A program made the position numbers and the translations under genes. This document shows, one piece after another, positions 1 to 7,679 of a DNA stretch of 64,000 bases. Position 1 is the stretch's first letter, and the number at the start of each line of letters is the position of its first letter. This DNA comes from Gemmatimonadota bacterium. GTDB taxonomy: Bacteria; Gemmatimonadota; Gemmatimonadetes; Gemmatimonadales; Gemmatimonadaceae. The DNA lies in the NCBI GenBank assembly GCA_028287285.1, contig JAQBPY010000380.1:1-64000 (forward strand). Reading direction: 5' to 3'. The notes under the pieces are model-generated. The model was not told where the DNA came from. It worked only from the letters and a program-made list of their open reading frames with translations, and ran no database searches.

Positions 1-582
1 CACGACTATCCGCGCACGGACGTCCACTTCATGCGCATCCTGAGCTCCATCACCACGATGAAGCCATTCGTGGAGCATGGCCCCATCCTTGGCGGCACGA
101 TCGTTCGTCTCGACAAGCCGGAGCTCTTTCAGTACCCAATCGCGTATCTCTCGGAGCCCGGCGGCTGGACGATGAACGAGGCGGAGCTGCGTGGGCTGAA
201 GCGGTACATCGACCGCGGCGGCTTCATCATCTTCGACGACATTGAAGGGGAGCCGAATCCGGACTACCGAAACCTGCTGGCGCAGTGGCGGCGGGCGTTT
301 CCGTCGTCGGTGCCGGTGAAGCTGTCCAACAACCACCCCATCTTCAACTCGTTCTTCGCGGTGGATCTCTCGAAGATCCCGAGCAAGATGGGCCGCGTGC
401 CGGCGGAGTATCTCGCGATCTTCGAGGACAATGACCCGAAGAAGCGGATGCTCGCGATCATCGACAACTACGCCGACATCGGCGAGTTCATCGAGTTCTC
501 GGACGAGGGGTTCAACATGGTTCCCGCGAACGAGGCATACAAGCTGTGGGTCAACTACTACGTATATGCGCTGACTCATTGA
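1..582 (+). CDS. DUF4159-like domain protein, 5' truncated by the window start
   Basis: Frame is open from base 1 (HDYPRTDVHFMRIL...). GGWTMNEAELRGLKRYIDRGGFIIFDD and PIFNSFF resemble the DUF4159 C-terminal region. Confidence 0.75.
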   Translation, partial: HDYPRTDVHFMRILSSITTMKPFVEHGPILGGTIVRLDKPELFQYPIAYLSEPGGWTMNEAELRGLKRYIDRGGFIIFDDIEGEPNPDYRNLLAQWRRAFPSSVPVKLSNNHPIFNSFFAVDLSKIPSKMGRVPAEYLAIFEDNDPKKRMLAIIDNYADIGEFIEFSDEGFNMVPANEAYKLWVNYYVYALTH

Positions 583-1501
583 TGAGTGCGAGGCCGAACA
601 TCCACTGGCCGTCCGCGGTTGCGAGGCTCATCAGGCCTGCGCGCATTTTCTGGTAGACATCCAGGAGTGACGGCGTCGATTCGAGCGTTTCGCCGCCGGT
701 AGCGCCGGCATGTCCGTTCTGCCGCGCGAGCCGCATGAAGGTCACGCCGCACAGGGCTCCCACGAGGCGACGATTGTACGCAAAGCCCGTGGGCACTTCG
801 GCCACCAATTGTCCATCGTATGCCGAGAGCAGTCGTTGGCACGTTGCGCCGTCCATGCGGAGGAAAACGGAAATGGCGGCGAGATCATAGTAGGGGTCGT
901 TGACGCCGGCCGTATCCCAATCGACCAGCAGGAGCTTCTCGCCGTCGTAGACAATGTTTGACGGATTGACGTCGTTGTGGCTGAGGACGGGCACTCGGCC
1001 GCTTGCCGTGGGGGGCTCGCCGAGCACGTGCCGTACGGCGTCCGCGACGAAGGACGGGAGCGGAAAGCCAGGGTCGAGAGCTGACCAGGTGGCCGCAAGT
1101 GCGTCGCGGGGGCTCTTCGCATCTCCGTCGGCTGGAAGGTCATGCACGCGACGGATGGTTTGGCCGAGCTCGACGAGGGCGGTCTCACGCGTATCCGGGT
1201 TGGCAAAGAGTGCGGGAAATGACCGGTCCACCACGAACTCGCTCAGGATGGCGCGGCATGTCTCATCCGAGTGAATGATGCGAGGCGCGAGGCCGGCATC
1301 CGCGGCGCGTTGCTGTACGCTGAGCTTGCGGCGCCAATCGGCGGCGGGCTCGTTCTGAGCCGACACTTTGAGGACAAAGACGGTGCCATTGCTGTCGACG
1401 CGGTAGACGCCCGCGCCGGAGAGACCGGCGGCGACTGGGGTGATGGTGGTGTCCGCGCCGCGGAGCTGGGCGGGCAGGCATTCTTGCAGAGTCAGTAACA
1501 T
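551..1501 (-). CDS. Aminoglycoside phosphotransferase/choline kinase family protein
   Basis: LSHNDVNPSNIVYDGEKLLLVDWDTAGVNDPYYDLA carries the APH/ChoK catalytic motif. Start chosen at MLLTLQECLPAQ inside a longer ORF. Confidence 0.8.
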   Translation of the reverse strand: MLLTLQECLPAQLRGADTTITPVAAGLSGAGVYRVDSNGTVFVLKVSAQNEPAADWRRKLSVQQRAADAGLAPRIIHSDETCRAILSEFVVDRSFPALFANPDTRETALVELGQTIRRVHDLPADGDAKSPRDALAATWSALDPGFPLPSFVADAVRHVLGEPPTASGRVPVLSHNDVNPSNIVYDGEKLLLVDWDTAGVNDPYYDLAAISVFLRMDGATCQRLLSAYDGQLVAEVPTGFAYNRRLVGALCGVTFMRLARQNGHAGATGGETLESTPSLLDVYQKMRAGLMSLATADGQWMFGLALINESAHIRSS

Positions 1502-1568
1502 ATTAATTGATATTGGTTCAATTGGGCGCGACCATCGTGCACATCTCCGAACTGGCTTGCCAAACGCG

Positions 1569-2681
1569 CTAGAGCGTCCGTCGAAACAGCTTGACAGAGC
1601 CGGCAAACATCACCGCCGCAAACAACGCAAGGAAGAAGACGTCGGGCAAGACGACGCGCACCGCGGCGCCCTTGAGCAAGAGGACGCGCAGGCCATGCAC
1701 CGCATAGGTGAAGGGATCCACATACGTGATCCACCGCAGCCACGTGGGCAGCGACTGCGTGGGATAGATCGCGCCACTTGGAAAGTAGAGCAGCGTGTTG
1801 AGGATGCCGAACAGCGCGCGCGGCAGCATGGGGTTGTTCATGCGCGCCACGAGGCACGACATCATCGACATGAACGCGAACGACACGAAGATCACGAGCA
1901 GGATCAACGCGAGAAAGCGCATGGGCTGGAAGATGTCGTACACGCCGGCCACGAGCGCACCGAGCACGGTGACCATGATACCGCTGATGGTGGCCTTGAT
2001 GGTGCCGGCGAGATTCTGGCCGAGCACGAGCTCGAACTTGGTAATTGGCGTGACGAGGTAGCCTTCGTGCACGCCGCGCTGCTTGTCGTCGAGATAGGAC
2101 ATGCCGCCGCCGATCATCACCGTCATGAACATGCCCAGGCTGATGACGCCCGGCAGCATGTACCGCATGTACGGGACGAATGGAAAGAGCTCCACCGGAT
2201 CGAGGCCAACCGCCCTGATGTAGCGCGTGGTTGGCGCACTGCGCGCCGCCTGCTGTACGGCGCCGTTGAGCACGCCCTGCAATGTGCCTGCGACCACCGC
2301 ATCCGTGTTGTCGAGCAGCAGGCCGGCGCGCGGTTGTTCTCCCGTATACACTCGGCGCGAAAACCCCGGGGGCAGGATCACGGCGCCTTGCACCACACCG
2401 TCGCGCACGTCGCGCGCGGCATCGCGCTCGTTGTCATAGGTAATGGATCGTACGACGTCGCCGTTCATCTGCAGCGAGAGCATCGCCTCGCGCACCCGGC
2501 GCGCGGCCGGACCGCCGTCTTCATCCACGATGGCGACGTTGAGATGCCGCACGCGTCCGCCAAATGCGTTGCCCAACACCACGAGGTTGAGCACGGGCAT
2601 GATCAGCACCATGACGAGCAGCGCCGGTGTGCGAATGAACTTCCGCAGCTCGCGTTCGACGATTGGCAGCGCGCGTTTCAT
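1569..2681 (-). CDS. ABC-2 type transporter permease
   Basis: N-terminal TM, large extracytoplasmic domain and C-terminal TM cluster. Adjacent to the ATPase and membrane fusion protein genes. Confidence 0.88.
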   Translation of the reverse strand: MKRALPIVERELRKFIRTPALLVMVLIMPVLNLVVLGNAFGGRVRHLNVAIVDEDGGPAARRVREAMLSLQMNGDVVRSITYDNERDAARDVRDGVVQGAVILPPGFSRRVYTGEQPRAGLLLDNTDAVVAGTLQGVLNGAVQQAARSAPTTRYIRAVGLDPVELFPFVPYMRYMLPGVISLGMFMTVMIGGGMSYLDDKQRGVHEGYLVTPITKFELVLGQNLAGTIKATISGIMVTVLGALVAGVYDIFQPMRFLALILLVIFVSFAFMSMMSCLVARMNNPMLPRALFGILNTLLYFPSGAIYPTQSLPTWLRWITYVDPFTYAVHGLRVLLLKGAAVRVVLPDVFFLALFAAVMFAGSVKLFRRTL

Positions 2682-2684
2682 GGG

Positions 2685-3653
2685 TCAGGCCGCCGCGGCC
2701 GCAAGCGAGTCCTTCAGGCCATGCCCGGTGTAATACACGAACACGTCGTCCAGCGACGTGCTGGTGACGGCGAGTGAACGAATCGCCACCTTGGCACCGA
2801 GCGCCAGCTCAGCCAGCGCCATCGTGGTCGTGCCTGCGTCGTCCGTGACGATGCGCCAGCTGTCGCCGCCAAGTGCCTGTACGGTGAGCGTGCCGGCCAG
2901 AGCACGGAGCTGCGGTTCCCAATCGGCCGGCTCATCGCCGAATTGTGCCTCGATCGAGCTCGCACCGGGCACGGAGCTCTTGAGCGCGCGTGGCGTATCG
3001 AGCGCCACGAGGCGTCCCTTGTCCACGATCGCGATGCGGTCACACAGGCGGTCTGCCTCGTCCATGTAATGCGTGGTCACGAGGATGGTGAGCTGCCGCT
3101 CGCGCTTGATGCGCGTGAGCATCTCCCAGACGTCCACACGCGAGACCGGATCGAGGCCCGTGGTCGGCTCGTCGAGCACGAGGATGAGCGGGCTGTGCAC
3201 AAGGCCGCGCGCAATCTCGACCCTGCGACGCATGCCACCTGAAAGCGTACCCACGAGCGACGTGCGGCGATCGGCGAGATTCACCAGCTCGAGGAGCTCG
3301 GGAATGACTTTCCGGCGCTGCTCGCGCGATACGCCGTACAGCTTGGCGTAGATGCTGAGGTTTTCCTCGATGGAAAGATCGGTGTCGCTCGTCATCGCCT
3401 GCGGAATGACGCCGATGGACAGTCGCGCGCGATCGGGATTGAGCGTCACGTCGTCGCCGTGCAGCACGATGCGGCCACTCGTGATGGGTACGAGTGTGGT
3501 GAGCATGCGAATGAGCGTACTCTTCCCCGCGCCGTTCGGGCCGAGGAGGCCCAGTGTCTCGCCGGTGCCAACGTCAAAGGAGACGTCGTTCACCGCCGTG
3601 ACCGCGCCGTACTGCTTTACCGCGTGCTCGATCCGAATGGCCGGCTCGCTCAC
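2685..3653 (-). CDS. ABC transporter ATP-binding protein
   Basis: Walker A GPNGAGKST, signature LSGGMRRR, Walker B LILVLDEPTTGLDP. Confidence 0.95.
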   Translation of the reverse strand: MSEPAIRIEHAVKQYGAVTAVNDVSFDVGTGETLGLLGPNGAGKSTLIRMLTTLVPITSGRIVLHGDDVTLNPDRARLSIGVIPQAMTSDTDLSIEENLSIYAKLYGVSREQRRKVIPELLELVNLADRRTSLVGTLSGGMRRRVEIARGLVHSPLILVLDEPTTGLDPVSRVDVWEMLTRIKRERQLTILVTTHYMDEADRLCDRIAIVDKGRLVALDTPRALKSSVPGASSIEAQFGDEPADWEPQLRALAGTLTVQALGGDSWRIVTDDAGTTTMALAELALGAKVAIRSLAVTSTSLDDVFVYYTGHGLKDSLAAAAA

Positions 3654-4699
3654 GGTTTCGTGGGCAGAAGCACCTGCACGGTCATGCCGGGCACGAGCAC
3701 TCGGCGCGGATTGGGAATGGCGACGCGAAATGCGACGGCGCGGATGTCGCGCTTGGAGGAGCTGACGTCGTGCTGTGTTGCGAATTCGCCTTCGGCGCCC
3801 TTGCTGATCACGCGACCCTTGAGCGACTGGCCGTTCGGAAGGCGGACGTCGAGCGAATCGCCGATGGCCACCGCGCCTGCGTCCGTTTCAGGCGCTGCGA
3901 CCCGCACCCAGATGTGATCGGGATCGACGATGACCATGACCGGCGAGCCTGGACCTACGAGCTCGCCGCGCCGAGCTGCGATGACTTGCACGATGCCCGA
4001 GACCGGCGCGCGCAGCTCGGCGTAGTTGAGTCGTGTTGCGGCGGCGATTGAGTCGGCGCGAGCTCCACGCACGCGTGCGGCTGTGGTGGCAACGGCGCTT
4101 TGCGCGGCGGCAACGGCATGGGTTCCCGATTGCGCACCCGCCAGGTCTGCCTCGGCGGCACTCACTTCCTGCAGTCGTGCGGCAACGACGGACTGCTGCG
4201 AGCGATATGCCGTGTTCGCCTTTTCCACCTCGGCGGGTGAGACCGCGCCGGCGCGCAGCATCGCGGAGGCACGCCCGGCGTCGACACTGTCTTGGGTGAG
4301 TTGTGCGTGCTCGCGCGCGAGCGTGGCTTTGGCCGATGCGACGCGGGCCTGTGCTGCACTCAATGTTCCTGCCGTGGTGCCGGAGAGCTGGAGGGCGCTC
4401 GCGCGCGACTCGCCCAGCTGCGCCGTTGCTCCCGTGGTTGCCGCGGCCACCGACGCCGCTTGCGCTGCAAGCTCGGAGGACTCGAGCGATGCCACGAGTT
4501 GACCCGCCTTCACCTCGCTTCCCTCGTCGACGAGGAGGCTGTCGAGCCGCCCCTGGACGCGAGGCGTGACGACGATGTCGTTGGCATCGACCACGCCGAT
4601 GAGCAGCAGGGGCTGGTTGCGCCCGCGAATGATTGCCGTGGTGACCACGGCAATGATGAGGACCAGCACTATGGAAAGGATGCGCCGGGGCTTCGTCAT
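3650..4699 (-). CDS. HlyD/EmrA-type membrane fusion (periplasmic adaptor) protein
   Basis: N-terminal TM, biotinyl-lipoyl-like VVTPRVQGRLDSLLVDEGSEVKAGQLVASLE, coiled coil, LRAPVSGIVQVI. 4-bp overlap with the ATPase gene. Confidence 0.9.
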   Translation of the reverse strand: MTKPRRILSIVLVLIIAVVTTAIIRGRNQPLLLIGVVDANDIVVTPRVQGRLDSLLVDEGSEVKAGQLVASLESSELAAQAASVAAATTGATAQLGESRASALQLSGTTAGTLSAAQARVASAKATLAREHAQLTQDSVDAGRASAMLRAGAVSPAEVEKANTAYRSQQSVVAARLQEVSAAEADLAGAQSGTHAVAAAQSAVATTAARVRGARADSIAAATRLNYAELRAPVSGIVQVIAARRGELVGPGSPVMVIVDPDHIWVRVAAPETDAGAVAIGDSLDVRLPNGQSLKGRVISKGAEGEFATQHDVSSSKRDIRAVAFRVAIPNPRRVLVPGMTVQVLLPTKP

Positions 4700-4750
4700 T
4701 TCGGACTGCGGTTGCGTGTGGGCGGTGGGGAGCGCATGATTCAGCGTGAC

Positions 4751-4765
4751 TTTAACACTGTTAAA
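4751..4765. promoter_or_regulatory. Candidate TetR-family operator
   Basis: Perfect inverted repeat TTTAACA-C-TGTTAAA in the divergent intergenic region between the efflux operon and the TetR gene. Confidence 0.6.
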
Positions 4766-4803
4766 CTGACGACAATGTCGGTCAAATTGTTTCAGCTGTC
4801 AAC

Positions 4804-5481
4804 ATGACCACACGTATGGGCACCGAGGACGCGGCCGATGCGCGCCGAAAGGAGATCGTGGCGGCGGCGCTCGTGCTGCTGGACGAGGATGGGCTGGACC
4901 GGTTGAGTCTTCGCCGGCTGGCCACGCATCTGGGCATGCATGCGCCCGGTCTCTACTGGTACATCGAAAGCAAGCAGGCGCTCATCAACCTGATGTCGAA
5001 GGCCATCATCGAGGAGGGGCTCGCGCACCTGGGCTGGCTGGTGGAGGGACAGACGTGGGAGGACTGGCTCGTGGAGCTGGCGAGGACGGTACGATCTGCC
5101 CTGCTCCAGCGGCGGGACGGGGCTCGTGTGGTTGCCGGATCCTACTTGCTGCATACGGCCGCGATCACGCCGTTCATCGAGCGCGCGCTCGAGATTCTCG
5201 AGGCGGCGGGTTTTCCCCGGCTCGTTGCGCTGGGCGGTACGATGACCTTGATCAGATTCGCCATCGGGAGTGCGCTCGACGAGCAGGCGTCGCCGTTCCA
5301 TGGCTCGGCCGAGAAGGAAAAGCGTCGTGCGGTGCTGCCGGCCATCGACGCGGAGCGGTGGCCGCGGACGGCAGATGGGATCAGGCAGGTGTTCGACGGG
5401 AGGGTTCGCGGACGCGACGAAATGTTTCGCTGGGGGGCGATGCTGATCGTCCGCGGAATGGGTCAGACGCCGGGGCGCTGA
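4804..5481 (+). CDS. TetR/AcrR family transcriptional regulator with tetracycline-repressor-like C-terminal domain
   Basis: N-terminal HTH: RRKEIVAAALVLLDEDGLDRLSLRRLATHLGMHAPGLYWYIESKQALINLM. Divergent from the ABC-2 efflux operon. Confidence 0.9.
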   Translation: MTTRMGTEDAADARRKEIVAAALVLLDEDGLDRLSLRRLATHLGMHAPGLYWYIESKQALINLMSKAIIEEGLAHLGWLVEGQTWEDWLVELARTVRSALLQRRDGARVVAGSYLLHTAAITPFIERALEILEAAGFPRLVALGGTMTLIRFAIGSALDEQASPFHGSAEKEKRRAVLPAIDAERWPRTADGIRQVFDGRVRGRDEMFRWGAMLIVRGMGQTPGR

Positions 5482-5500
5482 CCCATGCTGCCATGAAGCG

Positions 5501-6550
5501 TCAAGGTTTTGAAGTCAGCGCCTTTTCCAGACGATCCAGCCGTTCGCGCAACGCGGCATTGTCGCGCTCGAGCGTTTCAATGCGCGCCTGCTGATCTGCC
5601 GTGCGCTTTTCCAGCGCCTTGACGCCGATGAGGGAAACGCCGTCCGCGTCGATCGTACCGATGGAGACACTATCCTGCCCGAGGCCGAATGCTGCGCGGA
5701 AGTCCTGCGCCGTGGGGCCAACATGCCGAACCGATTCATTGTCCGTGCGATAGCTCCAGCTCGTAATGGGCAACGCACGCAGCTTCTGCAGCACATCCTC
5801 GCCGTCTACGGGTGCGAAGAGATGTTTTCGGTTGACATCCGAAGCATTCGTCCAGACGCCACCCGTGGAAAGGTACGCGCCGGTACTCGTACTGATCACG
5901 GCACCGGATTGCCCCCAATTACTCACGGAGGTGCCGGACTGGAGCGTCACGCCAGTGGACAGGTTACTACTCGTGAATATTCGGAAGCCTCCACTCGTTC
6001 GCCAATTCGCTGAGTGGTTCACGCCGGCGCGAAGGGTATCGACGGATGACCGGTCGCTGAACACGAACGAGCCCTGGCGGGCATTCGTATGTGCGTGGTA
6101 CCCGAGGGCGACCGACGCGGCGCCGCTTGCGGTGTTGTCTTCACCCGCCGCGAAGCTGGAGACCTGGGCCGCCGTGGTTCGCAACCCGAATGCCGTGGCG
6201 TTGTCACCGCTCGCGCGGACGTTTTCTCCGGCGGCGAACGAGAAGTAGCCGATGTTCGCGTCGTCCCATTGCGTCCCGCTAACGTAGCCGGCGCGTGCCG
6301 CGCCCTTTTGCGGATACCACATCAACCGTGTGCCGGCACCTTCGGCCGGGATGCCGCCTGAGAACGACCCGCCATCCCAGGCGCCACCCATGGTGACGCC
6401 GCCGTCGACATTGACCCGAAAGAGGCTCGCTCCGGCCCGGCTCACCGCGAACGCCGAATCAGGAGTTTGCGCTGCCGCCGAGTGCGTCGTGATGATGAGC
6501 AGGACAAGCATCGAAGCAAGGACAGCCTGGAACCGAAATCGAGTCTTCAT
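5501..6550 (-). CDS. Secreted tail-fibre-like protein with YadA-like head repeats and S74-type intramolecular chaperone domain
   Basis: Signal peptide MKTRFRFQAVLASMLVLLIITTHSAAAQ. Repeats AAGENVRASGDNATAFG / AAGEDNTASGAASVALG. C-terminal SDVNRKHLFAPVDGEDVLQKLRALPITSWSYR...VGPTAQDF...GVSLIGVKAL plus coiled coil. Confidence 0.8.
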   Translation of the reverse strand: MKTRFRFQAVLASMLVLLIITTHSAAAQTPDSAFAVSRAGASLFRVNVDGGVTMGGAWDGGSFSGGIPAEGAGTRLMWYPQKGAARAGYVSGTQWDDANIGYFSFAAGENVRASGDNATAFGLRTTAAQVSSFAAGEDNTASGAASVALGYHAHTNARQGSFVFSDRSSVDTLRAGVNHSANWRTSGGFRIFTSSNLSTGVTLQSGTSVSNWGQSGAVISTSTGAYLSTGGVWTNASDVNRKHLFAPVDGEDVLQKLRALPITSWSYRTDNESVRHVGPTAQDFRAAFGLGQDSVSIGTIDADGVSLIGVKALEKRTADQQARIETLERDNAALRERLDRLEKALTSKP

Positions 6551-6688
6551 GGCTCTGCGTGTTGAGGAATGCTCCGCAACTGTGAGCGTGCCGGTAACAG
6601 ACCGCACAATGTGTGGCAGCCTCGGTACCTTCCATCTGGCAACTTACTGGCCGTGCGGTGCCTGTCCCAGTCCTGCGAAGACCTGAGC

Positions 6689-7537
6689 TCACGGCTCTTC
6701 CACGCCCGCGGTGACGCGCATCCACCATTCGGCCATTGTACTTTCGTGGCGATAGAGCAGCCACGGAATTACCGGGCCAGCCAGACACGCCAGGAGAAAG
6801 ATCCTGGCGATGCCCGGCACCGAAATGTTCACGTGATCGGCCGCCAGCACGATCCAGTCATTTTCCACCGATGACTTTCCCTCCGCGTAAGCGGCCTGTG
6901 CCTCGGTACTCCGGGAAATGGTCCAGGCGAACTGCACGTCGTGGATGAGGATCAGGAATGCACACATCGCGTACGCGGGCCGTTCGTCGGCCTGAAGGAG
7001 TGTCGTGCCTGCCATGGCGCGGTGCAGGAAGACGAGCGCCATGAGCAGCTCCGCACCATGGCCCATGGCCAGGATGAGTGCGTTGTGGGAATTCGTGAAC
7101 GCCAGTCGTGAATAGACTGCGGCGACGACGAGCAGCGCGATGACCGTTGGCACATCATGGCGCGCTTTCCAGAGCGCTGCCGCCAGGAGACCATAGGGAA
7201 TGAGCAGGAGCAACGGCACACGATCCCGCGTCATGGTCATGCCGCCGCCCTCGCCAAAATCGAACGCGGGAATGGCCGGGTAGCCGAACATCCACGCCGT
7301 GGCAGCGTGGCCGAGCTCGTGGACGATGGTAATGAGTGGGAAGAAGAGGATGCGGGTGAACGGGATGAGCGTCAGTACGACGGCGAGCGCGAAGCCGATG
7401 GCGAGTGCGCGACGGGCCGCGTTGCTGAGCCGGGGCTTTGCCGTGTTGGAGGCGAGCGGCTCTCCGCAGCCAAGGCAGCGAGCATTGGCGTGATGCTGCG
7501 TCCGTCCACAGAGCGGGCACGCAATGGGTCCTGCCAC
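6689..7537 (-). CDS. Polytopic membrane protein with N-terminal zinc ribbon and HExxH motif (M50-like putative metalloprotease)
   Basis: CPLCGRTQHHANARCLGCGEPL zinc ribbon. LITIVHELGHAATAWMFGYP within a hydrophobic segment. Confidence 0.65.
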   Translation of the reverse strand: MAGPIACPLCGRTQHHANARCLGCGEPLASNTAKPRLSNAARRALAIGFALAVVLTLIPFTRILFFPLITIVHELGHAATAWMFGYPAIPAFDFGEGGGMTMTRDRVPLLLLIPYGLLAAALWKARHDVPTVIALLVVAAVYSRLAFTNSHNALILAMGHGAELLMALVFLHRAMAGTTLLQADERPAYAMCAFLILIHDVQFAWTISRSTEAQAAYAEGKSSVENDWIVLAADHVNISVPGIARIFLLACLAGPVIPWLLYRHESTMAEWWMRVTAGVEEP

Positions 7538-7679
7538 GGTACCTCACTGATGCGTCGTTGGCGCAATACTCGTCATTTTCCTGACGAGGACAATACTCGC
7601 CGGCTCGTCAACGACTCATGCGGCCGAGGCTGCGCAGCAGACACCCCTGCCGACGTCCGTGCGCATCATGCACGCCACG

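Noticed and set aside
1440-2777. 445-aa + strand ORF antisense to the ABC-2 permease
   Set aside because: Very His/Arg/Glu-rich shadow translation; the permease frame is well supported.
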